DNA of 64,000 bases from Nicotiana tabacum (GCF_000715075.1 NC_134087.1:127931018-127995017), one strand, 5' to 3'. Shown: positions 33,800 to 46,160, counted from the first letter of the stretch. Numbers and translations are program-made. The notes: a model not told the origin generated them from the letters alone.

Positions 33800-34625
33800 C
33801 ATCATCACCGACGGTCACATCTATGGCATCATCATGCTGGACTCTGTCCCTAAGGACAAGCAAATGAGGATCATCATATTGGCGCTCTCTGATGTGATCA
33901 TATAAAGAAGACCGAGAAACCACACAAGCCAACACCCGACTGGGCTCCAAAATATCCAACCTCACGAACCGATTGGCCAAGGCCTGAACATCAACTGCAA
34001 GGGGTCTCTCCCCAACTGGAATATATGCCAAACTCCCCATACTCACTACCTTTCGGCTCAAAGCATCGGCCACCAAATTGGCCTTTCCCGGATGGTATAA
34101 TATAGTGATATCATAATCCTTAAGCAACTCCAACCATCTCCGCTGCCTCAAATTAAGATCCTTTTGCTTGAACAAATGCTGAAGACTGCGATGATCAGTG
34201 AACACCTCACAAGATACGCCATACAAGTAATGCCTCCAAATCTTCAATGCGTGAACTATGGCAGCCAACTCCAAATCATGAACGGGGTAGTTCTTCTCAT
34301 GGGGCTTCAACTGCCGAGAAGCATAAGCAATAACTCTACCCTCCTGCATCAACACACAACCAATCCCAACTCTTGAAGCATCACAATACACAGTATATGA
34401 ACTTGAAGCTGATGGCAAAACCAACACTGGAGTTGTGATCAAGGCTGTCTTGAGCTTCTGAAAGCTCTCCTCACTCTCGTCCGACCATACGAATGGAGCA
34501 CCCTTCTGAGTCAACTTGGTCAAGGGCGATGCAATAGATGAAAATCCATGAACAAACCAGCGATAATAGCCTGCTAACCCAAGAAAGCTACGAATCTCTG
34601 TGGCTGAGGACGGTCTGGGCCAACT
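33800..34625 (-). pseudogene. RNase H of element B
   Basis: From the minus strand: [11 protein letters not shown], then [75 protein letters not shown] and [31 protein letters not shown]. The catalytic Asp and Glu residues are visible. A linker to integrase follows ([16 protein letters not shown]). The N-terminal side is separated from RT by a TAG at 34626-34628 (CAG to TAG). Confidence 0.88.
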
Positions 34626-35260
34626 CTAAACCGCCTCTATCTTCTTCGGATCAACCTGTATACCCTCCTTAGACACCACGTGCCCCAAGAAAGCCACTGA
34701 ACTGAGCCAAAACTCACACTTGGAGAATTTTGCATAGAGCTTCTCCTCCCTCAGTCTCTGCAACACAACTCTCAAATGCTCCGCGTGCTCCTCCTGACTA
34801 CGCGAGTACACCAGAATATCATCAATGAATACAATAACGAACTAATCCAGATAAGGCCGAAATACACTATTCATCAAATGCATGAAGGCTGCTGGGGCAT
34901 TGGTTAGCCTGAAGGACATAACAAGAAACTCATAATGACTATATCTGGTCCTGAAAGCAGTCTTAAGAATATCTGAATCCCTGATCTTCAACTGGTGATA
35001 ACCCGAACGGAGATCAATCTTGGAGAACACCCTCACTCCCTGAAGCTGATCAAATAAATCATCAATGCGAGGCAAAAGATACTTGTTCTTGATTGTTACT
35101 TTGTTCAATTGCCTATAATCAATGCACATTCTCATCGTGCCGTCCTTCTTCTTCACAAACAAAACCGGTGCACCCCAAGGGGACACACTAGGCCGAATGA
35201 ACCCCCTTATCTAGGAGTTCCTGAAGTTGTTCCTTTAATTCCTTCAACTCTGCTGGTGCC
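34626..35260 (-). pseudogene. Reverse transcriptase of element B
   Basis: [55 protein letters not shown] and the FIDDILVYS catalytic box are in order, followed by [20 protein letters not shown]. The catalytic box reads FIDD, normal for this group. One extra G in a G-run near 35188 shifts the frame at DKGFIRP, and TAG at about 34843 (TCG to TAG) precedes FVIVFIDD. All core motifs are otherwise intact. Confidence 0.9.
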
Positions 35261-35960
35261 ATACGATATGGTAGAATAGAAATGGGCTGAGTGCCCGGCA
35301 CCAGGTCAATACCAAAATCAATATCCCTGTCCGGTGGCATGCCCGACAGGTCTGCAGGAAAAACATCGGGAAAATCCCTCACAACTAGGACAGAATCAAT
35401 ACTAGGAGTCTCAGCTCCAACATCCCTCACAAATGCTAGATATGAAAGGCAACCCTTCCCAACCATACGCTGGGCCTTCAAGAAAGAGATCACTCTACTA
35501 GGGATATAATCAGTCACACCACGCCACTCGATCCGCGGTACACCCGGCATAGCCAAAGTGACTGTCTTAGCATGACAGTCTAGAATAGCACGACACGGAG
35601 ATAGCCAATCCATGCCCAAAATGACATCAAAATCCACCATGCTCAATAGAAATAGATCCACTTGGGTCTCCAGACCCCCAATAGTCACCACACATGACCA
35701 GTACACACGGTCTACAACAACAGTATCGCCCACTGGGGTAGATACATGAACAGGTAAAGCAAGAAACTCACAGGGCGTACCCAAATAACGAGCAAAGTAT
35801 GATGACACATAAGAAAAGGTGGAACCGGGATCAAATAATACCGAGGCATCTCTGTGGCATACTGGAACAATATAGCACTTAACCGTGCAATCAACTTAAT
35901 TAATAACAAACTCCCCAACTTGGATCAAAGCAACAAAATGCACTCAATAAATCATCCCCC
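35261..35960 (-). pseudogene. Aspartic protease of element B
   Basis: The active-site segment reads VLFDPGSTFSYVSSYFA near 35830, followed by FLLSMVDFDVILGMDWL and a C-terminal linker to RT. DPGS in place of DSG or DTG is usual in these solanaceous elements. The frame changes near 35950 where gag passes into protease. It cleaves the gag-pol polyprotein. Confidence 0.8.
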
Positions 35961-37393
35961 TCTGGGGCGACCCTTAGCTGCATGACCTCTACCCCTAGCT
36001 GGCTGGGCAGGTGGTGAGGTAACTGGAGTAGTAGTCGAGGGCTGACCCTTCTGCTAAGACGAACTAGCCATACGAGGAGGACACTGCCTCCACACATGTC
36101 CAAACTCTCCACACTCATAACAACTCCCAAGTGCTGGAGAAGGGGACTGAAGGGAATCCCTCACACCGGAGTGACCAGCTGATGCACTCGGCATAGAAAA
36201 ACCCTGAGCTGACGGGGCACGAGAAGAACTCTGGACTGGAAGGGCACTGACTGATGACTGGTCCCGCTGAGATCCATGATGACCATGACCCGAAGATGCC
36301 CCACAAAACTCTGGGCGGGCTGACTGAGCATGCCTGAAAGAACGACCTCTACCATGCTGAAACTGGCCCCTTGAAGAAGCACCACTATAACTGCCAGATA
36401 CTCGAGGCTTTTTGGCCTCCCTCTCCTCTCGATCCTGACGGCGAACCGTCTCAATCTCGCGAGTGATATCGACCACCTCCTCGAACGTAGCACCCAACAC
36501 CCTCTCTCGGGTCATAAGAATACGGAGGTGATAGTTAAGGCCATCAACAAATCTCCTGATCCTCTCACGATTTGTCGGAACCATACAAATGGCACGACGA
36601 GCCAACTCAGAAAACCTCGACTCATACTGTGACACAGTCATATCCCCCTGTCGCAACCACTCAAATTGTCTACGCTGCTCCTCTCTACGGGACTGCGGCA
36701 CATACTTCTCCAAGAAGAGAGTGGAGAATTACTGCCAAGTAAGGGGCACTGATCCAATCAGCCTACGCCTCTCATACGCCTCCCACCATGTGAAGGCAGC
36801 CCCAATAAACTGAAAGGTGGTAAATGCCACACCACTAGTCTCAAGAATCCCTGCTGTATGGAGCATCCGCTGACATTTATCAAGAAAACCCTGGGCATCC
36901 TCACCCCCAGCATCCGCCTCCCACCATGATGGAGTCTACCAAACCTCTCAAGACGACGCTGCTCATCATCCAGCATAAATGGCACAATAAACTCCTGAGC
37001 TGGTGCAACCGGCTGAGCTGAAGGTGGCCCCGGTGTCTGTAGTCCCTGCACTACTTGCTCAGGTGTGCGAGCAATGGGGGTTTGATTGCCTCCCCCGGCC
37101 TGTATAGTAGCTGCTGCTGTAGTGGCTGAAACTGCCTGAGCCAGGGCAGTGCAAACTGATAAGATCTGTGCTAAGGCCTCTTGAAGACCCGGAACCACGA
37201 TAGGCACAACTGGTGCTGCTGGAGCATCCATAGCGGGAGCCTAATCCGGAGCTGGGGTAGCCGGTGCATCAACAAGTGCTTCCCTCGCTGCTCTACCTCT
37301 GCCACATCCACGACCGCGTCCACGGCCTCTGGTGGCCTCAGTGGGTGGCAATGGTGGTTGTCCACCTCGTCCGGTAGCTTGCGTCCTCACCAT
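35961..37393 (-). pseudogene. gag of element B
   Basis: The start ATG is at 37393 (MVRTQATGRGGQPP), about 200 bases after the LTR and primer site. An Arg/Gly-rich then Pro/Ala-rich N-terminus is followed by the retrotransposon gag domain. That domain ends in EKYVPQSRREEQRRQFEWL, MTVSQYESRFSELA and RRFVDGLNYHLRI, with a CCHC knuckle CYECGEFGHVWRQC at ~36090. Breaks: TAG 37241-37243 and TAG 36054-36056 (both CAG to TAG), TAA near 36715 and a frameshift near 36930. Gag forms the particle shell. Confidence 0.85.
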
Positions 37394-37578
37394 TTGTGAG
37401 AGAATGGAATATCAGAAGTTTAGTACTCGGACCAACAAGTTCGCACGACAAGAGTTTCAAGAATATGAAATTTTTCCTAAAGGTTCTGCAGCCTCTCGAG
37501 AATAAATACAAACGTCTCCGTACCGATCTGCGAGACTCTACTAAACCTGCTCATGACTCGTGAGACCTAAGTAACCTA

Positions 37579-37591
37579 GGCTCTGATACCA
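37579..37591 (-). promoter_or_regulatory. Primer binding site of element B (initiator tRNA-Met)
   Basis: The minus strand reads TGGTATCAGAGCC three bases after the 5' LTR end, complementary to the 3' end of plant initiator tRNA-Met. Confidence 0.9.
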
Positions 37592-39344
37592 ACTTGTCAT
37601 GATCCAATCCCCGAACCAGGTCGTGATGGCGCCTCTCGCGGACACAAGGCCAGCCAGACCAAAACGAAACACCTCTTTCAAATAGTTAATCATCATAAAC
37701 AATAGTAACATATAATATAATATTCATAAATTGCGGAATTTAACGATAATAACAGCAGGAACTATCCCGACACAGCCCAAACCGGGGTGTCACGAGTCAT
37801 GAGCTACTACAGAATCTGCTATAGGTCTACAAAGTACGGAATCCGATACAACAGTATGAAGAAAACATAAATGATAGAGGATAAGAGAGACAAGGGGTTG
37901 CAGACGTCAACAGCTACCTCGTAACTCCAAATCACTGCCTAGCTTGGAAGGAATCAGCGCTCAGGTGCGGACTTTGCTATACCTGAATCTGCACACACGG
38001 TTCAGGGAGTAATGTGAGTACTCCGACTCAGTGAGTAATAATTACAAATAATGGCTGAAAGTATGAAAACACGTAAAGGCACAAAGCAATTCCATATCAA
38101 GCAGTAAAATCACTTAAAGTAGTATATCAGTGAAGAAATCAAATGATATTCCATTTTAAAACAAGTAAAACAGGTAAATTAACAGGTAATTAACAAGTAG
38201 AATTCCGCCCCTCGGGCATAGTATCAATCGCTCAGCATAGTATCAACCCCTCGGGCTCACTCTCAGCACAGTATCAGCCCCTCGGGCTACCTCACAATCA
38301 CTCAGCATAATGGGTCAGCCATTGTTACCTGACCAAATTGCATCATACAGTGTCATTGTTACCACTGTTTCAAATCACATGGGTACCCGCGCTCACTGTG
38401 GGTGTGCAGACTCCGGAGGGGCCCCTTACGGCCCAAGCGCTATATCAAGCCACCTCGTGGCATCATCACTCAGCATATCCTCACATCACTCAAGCCACCG
38501 CATGGCATAAATAGTATCTCAGGCCCTCGGCCTCATATCACTCAGCATATCCTCACATATGGCCCTCGGCCTCACTCAGTCCAGAAATCATCATAAGCCC
38601 CTTGGGCATTAGTAAAACAGTAGTTCTCAGCCCAAAACATGATGTAGAAATATCATTTAAGTTTCAAATCTGAGAAAAAGTGGTTGAGTTTGTAAAACAG
38701 TAGATATCTTCAAATAATAAGTCAAGCAGTAAGAAAACAGTGATAAAAAACCCCGAAGGGTTCAAATAGTTGGCACGACGCCCAAATATGACAATCAGCC
38801 CGAATCATGATGATAACAAATGAATTTCAGTCAAATATTTAGTAAAGTCATCAATCGGGATGGACCAAGCTCGCGACACCTTTGCCCCTCAAATTGGCCT
38901 CCACGCGCGTCGAATCTATCCAAAATCAAAACGAATAGGTCACAGTATGCTAAGGGAACATAGCCCAAGCAAAAACATTTGAAAAATATCAAAAATCTCG
39001 AAATTAGCAAAACCCAAGCCCCGGGCCCACGTCTCAGAATCGGGTAAAATTTACATTTTCAAAATCCTCATACCCTCACGAGTCCAGCCATACCAAAATT
39101 ATCCAATTCCGATACCATTTGGTCCTTCAAATCATCATTTTACATTTTTGAAAGGTTTCACAATTTTCTTCCCAAATTCCATCTCAAATCACGAATTAAG
39201 TGATGAATTCAGTGATAGATTCATGTATTCTAGCCAAATCTGAGCTAAAATCACTTACCCCGATGGATTTCTTGAAAAACCTTCGAAAAATCGCCAAAAT
39301 CCGAGCTCTCTAGGTCAAAATATAAAATAAAACCCAAAACCTCG

Positions 39345-39352
39345 TATTTATA
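39345..39352 (-). promoter_or_regulatory. TATA box of the B LTR, right copy
   Basis: TATAAATA on the minus strand. In this 5' LTR it is the likely core promoter of the element. Confidence 0.6.
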
Positions 39353-39371
39353 GGTACCCCTCAGGTTTCAG

Positions 39372-39722
39372 CTACCGCGGGCCGCATCAAAACGACCGCG
39401 GTCCGCGCAAGCCAGTGCGGTCCGCGCAAAGGCAACCGCGGCCGCACAGGCCTCCCTCTGCAGTGATAGGCTTTAGTGTTTTGGCTATAACTTTTGCAAC
39501 AGATGTCCAAAAGGGCTACAACCTTTGTGTTTGAATCACCTCAGAATTCCTTGTAGATCAAACGATATGAGGTTCCGAAGTAGGACCAGCGGGAGGGTTC
39601 TTCACCGCGGCCGCACCCACTTTTGTGCGGTCCGCGCGATGCCTACCGGGCCCGTGCCCACTTTTGTGCGGTCCGCACAACACTCACCGTGGGCGCACTC
39701 ATTTTTGTGTGGACCGCGTGAG
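39372..39722 (-). promoter_or_regulatory. Word array in LTR B, right copy (GCGGTCCGC type)
   Basis: It has the same array as 31372-31722, with an extra GTGCGGTCCGCGC word. It lies about 700-1050 bp from the LTR 5' end and just upstream of the TATA box. Confidence 0.6.
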
Positions 39723-40426
39723 TGAGTTCCGGGGCCTGCAACCCCTGTAGACCTGCTACAACTATGATTTTCGCACTAAAACATCCCGGAACCTACCCGG
39801 AACTCTCGGAACTTCAAACCAATTGTACCAACACATCTCATGACATCGTTCAAACTTGCTCAAAACTTCAGAACACTCACAACAACATCAAATCACCAAT
39901 TTAACATAGGATTCAGGCCTAAGAACTCCAAGAACTCTTCAATTATGCTTCCGATCAAAAGGTCTATCAAATCTCGTCCGAATGACCAGAAATTTTGCAC
40001 ACACATCCCAAATGACTCAATGAAGCTACTGCAACTCTCGGAATTCCATTCCGACCCCTATATCAAAATCTCGCCTATCAACCGGAATTTGCCAAAATAT
40101 CAATTTCGCCAATTCAAGCCTAAATCTTCTCTACAACTCCAGAACCCATTCCGATCGCGCTCCTAAGTCACAAATCACCTCCCGAAGCTAACTGAACCAT
40201 CAGAACTCACTTCCGAGCCTTCTAACACATAAGTCAACATCCGGTTGTCTTTTCCAACTTAAGCCTTCTTAAAAGAGACTAAGTGTCTCATTTCTTACCA
40301 AATCCTCTCCGAACTCGAACTAATAAACTCGATCACATAAAACACGGATAATGAATTGTAAAGAAGCTGAAATGGGGGAAATGGAGCGGTAACTCATGAG
40401 ACGACTGGACGGGTCGTCACAATATT

Positions 40427-40935
40427 GCAGCAGCTTATTATCAATTTCAGCACTTATATTCAAATACGTAACTGCTTATTTATTAAATCAGTTTCAATAC
40501 TTCAAAATGTTTTTCAGCACCTAATGCTTATCAACTTACCTTTATGTTGTTTTTAATACCAAAAAAGTATTTTGGTTGGATTTTGGAAAAAGAAATTCTT
40601 AAAACAGATACGTATGTCCCACTTTTTGAAAAACTCTCCCTATAATTTCAAATCTAAACGGGGCATGACTTTCCAATTGAGTTATTGGTTTACAAAGAAA
40701 TAGCTTCTCATATTTTCAAACCTTCAAACAAATAAAATAATCCCTCCAAAATAGGTAAATATCATTTCAGGATCGTATAGTAATATTACTAAAACACTAT
40801 ACATGATAACAACAATGATTGATAATCTCTCTCTATATATAGAAAAGTAGTTTGCATTGAGGATAAATAAGTGGCAAGCTAATAAAAAATCAATTGACAA
40901 TTTTGAGATAATATTTTATCTATATCTATATCTTC
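40427..40935. other. AT-rich flank of element B, MITE-like, no gene
   Basis: Words such as CAGCAGCTTATTATC and TAATGCTTATCAAC continue the MITE-like sequence seen left of B at 29400. Element B therefore entered MITE-type DNA. Nothing else was recognised. Confidence 0.4.
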
Positions 40936-41400
40936 TCTACCAACCTCCTCACAAGATGAATGGCTTCTATAGTCGATCGCCCGGGCATGAATGCGAATTG
41001 ATTCTCTGAAATAGACACACTCCTTCTCACTTGATCTTGGGTTGACCATTCACTGCTCTTCTCTTCTTGACTTTCTTAATCTTCAAATCCATTACGAAGA
41101 GCCTATGTTGTATTGAAAGCCACTCACTCGGTAAAACTTTGTAATCAGTGCATAGACCTCTGTCACTTTTCCTACAGAGAAGATAATCAATCTAAGTCTT
41201 GGTCACCGTACTCCAGAACGTGACCAAGCGGTCCTTCTTTTTCTGAAAACACGAGTTAGCTACTATCACTCAAAAGCTTTAGCAAAATACAACAGCGAAG
41301 CACCACCCTCGTCCCTAACTCTAAAATCGAACCCGCCATGCATATCGTCATATCCCCCAACCGTAATAGGGGATGATTCTTTTCGGGCGAGAGAACTCCA
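40936..41400 (-). pseudogene. RTE LINE fragment: endonuclease end joined to RT start
   Basis: Minus strand from 41390: YDDMHGGFDFRVRDEGGASL and LYFAKAFE, then NSCFQKKKDRLVTFWSTVTK with IDYLLCRKSDRGLCTDYKVL. This is the end of the endonuclease domain (T-x-IDYLL box). It is followed by RAVNGQP and, after a gap, SVSISENQFAFMPGRSTIEA and IHLVRRLVE, the GF-x-PGR box of RTE reverse transcriptase. The several hundred codons normally between them are missing. Stops are present. It is a different part of the same LINE type as 18319-19378. Confidence 0.75.
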
Positions 41401-41862
41401 TGACATGTTAATTTGATAAGTGGTTATGAGTTTCTACATGTTCTTTTACCATTAGCAGTATTGCGAAGGTTTAGCACAAGATTTTATTTGATATGAGGTA
41501 TATTACCGGTATCTGATTTGGTAATGAGCAATTCTTACGAGTCGAAGATATGGTTATAAGCATATGATATTGTGGGGTACATTGTGTGGTTACATCTTAG
41601 AAGTACAGTTATGACTCGATACTTCTTGTGGGGATTGATGTAGTGTTTACATACAAGAATCGGATCTTAGAGGGAGTTTTGATGTTGAAATCTGGATCGA
41701 ATACTTATAGGCTAAGGTTGAAGGAAGAATCTTCAGTGAGGAATGTATCAACGGATGTATGTGGATTAAGGTGGTATGAGATCACTCATGGTACGTGTAT
41801 GATGAGCTTTGGAATGACCCTTGGCAAGTTCGAGGACAAATATATGTTGAAGTGGGGGAGAA
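41401..41862 (+). pseudogene. 3' end of Ty3 element D with PPT
   Basis: The sequence ends in a frame reading GKFEDKYMLKWGRM, equivalent to SFEDECLFKLGRM at the pol end of element B. A PPT AGTGGGGGAGAA at 41851-41862 follows, just before the LTR start TGTAATGACC. The rest of D's coding region is absent; LINE DNA lies directly to the left. The sequence before 41800 does not show a recognisable domain. Confidence 0.6.
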
Positions 41863-43199
41863 TGTAATGACCCGATGGGTCATTTTGAACTTTAGCATTT
41901 TTTTCGGTGGTTTAAGACTTTGAGTAGCTCCATATGATGTACTACAATTCTCAATTTGAAAGCTTTAAGTTGGAAGAGCTCACCAAGGTTTAACTTTAAA
42001 GTAAAAAACCTCGTAATCAGATTTGATGGTTATAATAGGTTCATCTAGTGATTTTGGACTTGGGCGTATGTTCGAATTTGGATTTGGAGATTCCTAGAAA
42101 GTTTTAGATCTATTTGCTAAAAGTTGGCAATTTGAAGAGTTGGAGAGTTCTTAGGTTTGATCAGAAGTTAACTTCAGTGTTATCAGACTCCGATTGCAAT
42201 TTTGAGACTTTGGATAGGTTTATTTAGTTGATTGAGACTTGTGTGTAAGGCTTGGTTGTAATCTGGAATACCTAAGTGTGATTCGGATGCATTCGACAAA
42301 TTTTGAATCTTTGAAAGTTAAACAAGGATTTTGATCTTTGATTATTGATTTTTGATATTATTTGTGGAGTTTTGATCCCTTGAATAAGTTTGAATTAGGT
42401 ATGCGGACTTGTTAGTATGATTGGAAAGAGTCCTGGGGGGATCAGGTATGACTCGGGGTGGTTTTAGACCATTTTAGTGAGTTTGTGGCAGCTGAGTTAT
42501 TGGTATACTGCGGTGCTTCGCGCTCATGGAGCAAAAGGTTGCGATTGCGAAGAGGTATTTTGGATAGCTTGGCACTTGTTCTTCATGTTTGCATAGTGTC
42601 ATGGGCTGGTGCATCGCATTCGCGTGTAGGCGATCGCATTTGCGAAGCTGTGGAGTCAGGAGGAGGTTTGGCCTCCACGTTCACACAGGGAGTTTCGCAT
42701 TTGCGTAGGCTTAGCCGAGTTGGTCATCATGTTCGTGAAGTGTAGCTGGAGCTGGAGGCTGGTTTGACCTTCGCGATCGTGAGGGGACGGGCGCATTCAC
42801 ATATAATAGTGCATGGACAGGTTTTAAAGGTTTAGAATTATGGGATTTTGCCCATTCTTTAATATTTTGAGCGCTAGACTTCGAGAGGAGGAGATTTGAA
42901 GTGGAATTTCACTTCTACATTAGAGGTAAGTAATTTTCACTTAGATTTGATTATATATCTTGATTCCCCATGGATTTCTACACCTAAAACTTGAAATTTT
43001 AAAGAGAAATTTATAGTTTTTGTCTACAACTTATGAGGGTGTATTTTAAAAAATTGAGAGTCGATTTGGACTTGGTTTTGGGATCTAATCACATATCTAG
43101 ACTAGCGAGATAATAGGTAGTCCTTTGACTCGAGTTTTCACCATGTGGACCCCAATTGACTTTTGTTTACTTTTGGGGATTTGATTAAAGATTGAAGCT
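41863..43199 (+). repeat. LTR of element D, first part
   Basis: It starts TGTAATGACCCGATGGGTC after the PPT and has the same opening and layout as solo LTR G. Element C is inserted at 43200. The LTR resumes at 53732 after the duplicated gaagc. Confidence 0.8.
42528..42790 (+). promoter_or_regulatory. Word array in LTR D (TCGCATTTGCGA type, decayed)
   Basis: Words GCGATTGCGAAG, CATCGCATTCGCG, GATCGCATTTGCGAAG, TTTCGCATTTGCG and TTCGCGATCGTGAG are spread over ~260 bp. Position (~700-930 bp from the LTR start) matches the arrays of G, B and C. Confidence 0.5.
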
Positions 43200-43847
43200 G
43201 TCACGACCCCAGTTTGCCCTTCGTGAACTATTGTGACGACACCTAGTCTCTACGACTAGGTAAGCCTAACAAATGCGGAAAGAAAATAATTAAAAAAAAC
43301 CGAGATAACAAAATGAAAGAGTGTTTAAGATGCCGCATGACATATAACAATACAAGAATCTCAACCTAACTCTCCCAAAATCCGAAACCCCATGAATCAC
43401 AAGCTAAGAGATACATAAAGAGCTCTAACTCCAGGAATGTCTATCAAAAGGAAAATACAGAAGGGCTATACTAGTACAGAAAATAGAAAAGGGATCCTCG
43501 ATCTGCGGATAAGGCAGATATACCTAGAAGTCTCTACAAAAGCACCTCGCCTCAAGGATTATAAAACTTAGTGGAAGTACCTGGATCTGCACATGAAAAA
43601 CATGCGCAGAAAGGGCATGAGTACACCACATCGATACTCAATAATTGCCAAGCCTAACCTCAATCGGGTAGTGACGAGGAAAGTCAGGGCCCTACTGAGA
43701 TTAAATGAAGTATAAGGAATAACAGTATAGAATAAGACAATATAATTAAGTGCAACAGTAAGAAATGACATAGAATAGAAAGAACAACAACAACTACAAC
43801 AGAGACAAAATAATCACGGAAAGGAGTACAGTTCAACACAGAGATAA

Positions 43848-44135
43848 CAACCGGGGATCCCCCAGGATACCATCTTGTAGTCCCCAAATATAAATATCCA
43901 GTGGATCTCCCAGGTGCAGTCCCGTAGTCCAACTTATAATGCGCGTGGATATACCGGAAATCCGATCCGTAGTCCCAAATGTAAATATCCAGTATAGGGG
44001 GAATCTACCGGGTGCAATCCCGTAATTCCAATGTAAATGTGCAGCAGGATCTACCAGAATACCAATCCCATAGTCCCAAAGTAAACACACAAGAGGGATC
44101 TCCCAGGATACCGTCCCATAGTCCCAAAGTAAAAA
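43848..44135. repeat. Tandem array in LTR C, left copy
   Basis: About five units of ~55-60 bp share GGGATCTCCCAGGATACC, TCCCGTAGTCC and AAATGTAAATATCCAG. The same array is at 51648-51935 in the other LTR. Confidence 0.8.
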
Positions 44136-45002
44136 CACAACAACAACACGAAGAATAGAAAATTCAATTCAAATTCCATACCAAGGTAAAACAGGTAATT
44201 CTAGCCTAGCATGCTTCACATAATCCAAATAAGACAGTATGAGCAATTAAACCAATTAAGTCAATTAGACATGCTTCCCTAAACTAATAACATGCTTAAA
44301 TCACAAGTAGTATAAACAGAAAAGGAAAACCGATTATAGTTACTTAATGAAAGATAGATTTTCAAGAATTAATACAAGTACGCACTCGTCACCTCACGTA
44401 CAAGGCATTTCAAATATCAATAATACCAAATCCTAAGGGGAGTTTCTCCCACACAAGGTTAGGCAAGCCACTTACCTCGAACCGGCTCAAAATCAACCCA
44501 AAACCATGTTCTTGCCACGAGTACTCGACTCCAAATGACCCAAATCTATTCAATTCAATTGCATAATGTAAATATAACTTCAAGTAACTGATTCCACAAA
44601 TAAATTCTAAGCTAATACGCGAAATTAGGTAAAATGATCAAAATGCTCCCGGGCCCACTTCTCGAAATCGGGTAAAAGTTATGGATTATGAATCCTCATT
44701 CACTCACGAGTCTAACCATAGCAAAATTATCCAAATCTACTGTCAAATCCCCAATCAAAACTCGAAAATTAGGTCTATGAACTTTTCCAAAATTTTCCCC
44801 AATTTCTCACCCCAAATCCAAAATTAGATGATGAATTCATGTTTAGATTAATGGGTTATAAGCAAAAAGGAATTAAGAATCATTACCCGCAAACTCCCTT
44901 CGAAAAATCTCTCAAAAATTCGCCTCCTACCGAGCTCCCAATTCAATTTTGTGATATGAACTCAAAACCCTCGATTTTGAAATTTAAGTTCTGCCTAGAC
45001 GC

Positions 45003-45290
45003 GTCCTTCTTCACGAATGCGAGACTACGTCGTGAACGCGATGCAGAAAATTCCACTGGCCAGCCTTCCTCTTTTGCGAACGCGATGCCCAAGTCGCGAA
45101 CGCGATGCCCAAGTCGCGAACGCGATGACCATCCTCCTTCCTCCTACGCGAACGCGGGACCATCTTCGCAAATGCGTAGGTATAAGACCCCACAGTCTCG
45201 CGAACGCGGGAATACCTTCGCGAACGTGAAGCATTAAACCTTCACCAGTCCCAGCTCCTCTTCACGAATGCAAGACCCCACTCGCGAAAG
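45003..45290 (-). promoter_or_regulatory. Word array in LTR C, left copy (TCGCGAACGCGA type)
   Basis: At least ten words such as TCGCGAACGCGATG and TTCGCGAACGTGAAG occur, each with arms TCGCG/CGCGA. Three extra word units are present relative to the right copy (around 45090-45110, 45155 and 45205). Confidence 0.6.
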
Positions 45291-45935
45291 CGAAGAAGGA
45301 AACCAGAACTGACTACTGTAATTTTTTCTGCAATTCTTTAAGTTCCAAAAATAACCCGTTGAGCATCCGAAACACACCCGAGGCTCCCGGGACCTCAACA
45401 AACATGCCAACCAATTCCAAAACATCATTCAAACTTGTTCCACTCTTCGGAATGCTCAAAACAACATCAAAACACCAATTTAACAACGGATTCAAGCCTA
45501 AGAACTCCAAAAACTCTCAAATTACGCTTTCGATCAAAAAGTTTATCAAACCTTGTTCGAATGACCTAAAATTTTGCAAGCACGTCACATTCAACACTAC
45601 AAAGCTACTCTAACTTTCGGAATTCCATTCTGACCCCGATATCAAAATTTTGCTATCGAACCGGAAACTTCAAAAATTCAACTTTCGGCATTTCAAGACT
45701 AAATAAGCTATGGACCAAGCACAATCCGAACATGGACCTAAGCTCGAAATCTCCCAATAGAGCTAACAGAACTGACAGAATTCCATTCTAAAGCCATCTT
45801 CATACTGCTCCGACTACAGTTCAAATTCTAAAGTTTAAGCTCTCATTTAGGGACTAAGTGTCCCAAAACACTCCGAAACTCAAAATCAAACATACCGGCG
45901 AATCAAAATAGTAGAAACAAACATGAGATAAATAG

Positions 45936-46160
45936 TTAATAGGGGATCGGCTGAAGTAGTGAAGATATGAGGGTAACGACTGCGCATATCCTGCTCGGTC
46001 TCCCAGGTCGCCTCCTCGATCGGCTGCCCCACCACTGAACCTTTACTGATGCAATGTTCTTTGACCTCAGCTTTCGAACCTGCCTGTCCAATATCGCCAC
46101 TGGCTCCTCAACATAAGATAGATCCTTGTCTAACTGGACTGAACTGAAATCCAACACGTG
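45936..46160 (-). pseudogene. Chromodomain of element C, frameshifted
   Basis: VEEPVAILDRQVRKLRSKNI and ASVKVQWWG are followed by a frame change near 46030. In the next frame EEATWETEQDMRSRYPHI can be read. The chromodomain would guide integration to heterochromatin. The deletion at 45935 ends the ORF early. Confidence 0.8.

Larger units (their letters stand above)
29429..40421 (-). mobile_element. Element B: full-length Tekay-like chromovirus (Ty3/gypsy), 10,993 bp
   Basis: It is bounded by TGTCACGACC at 29429 and GGGTCGTCACA at 40421, with the duplication atatt on both sides (29424-29428, 40422-40426). LTRs at 29429-32422 and 37595-40421 frame a minus-strand gag-protease-RT-RNase H-integrase-chromodomain order. 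The initiator-Met tRNA primer site and a PPT are in place. At least ten lesions break the ORFs, so it is not autonomous now. LTR sequence agrees closely apart from indels, suggesting a fairly young insertion. Confidence 0.93.
37595..40421 (-). repeat. 5' LTR of element B (right copy, 2,827 bp)
   Basis: It pairs with 29429-32422. Relative to that copy it lacks 147 bp (30713-30859 of the left copy; junction at 38869/38870, with AG microhomology) and has one extra 19-bp word unit at 39409-39427. CCCCTCGGGC words lie at 38200-38610. Confidence 0.9.
43200..45934 (-). repeat. 3' LTR of element C (left copy, truncated)
   Basis: It matches 50993-53731 up to TTAATAGGGGATCGG. The final ~38 bp of the right copy, ending GGGTCATTACA, are missing here. 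It holds a tandem array at 43848-44135 and a word array at 45003-45290. Confidence 0.85.
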
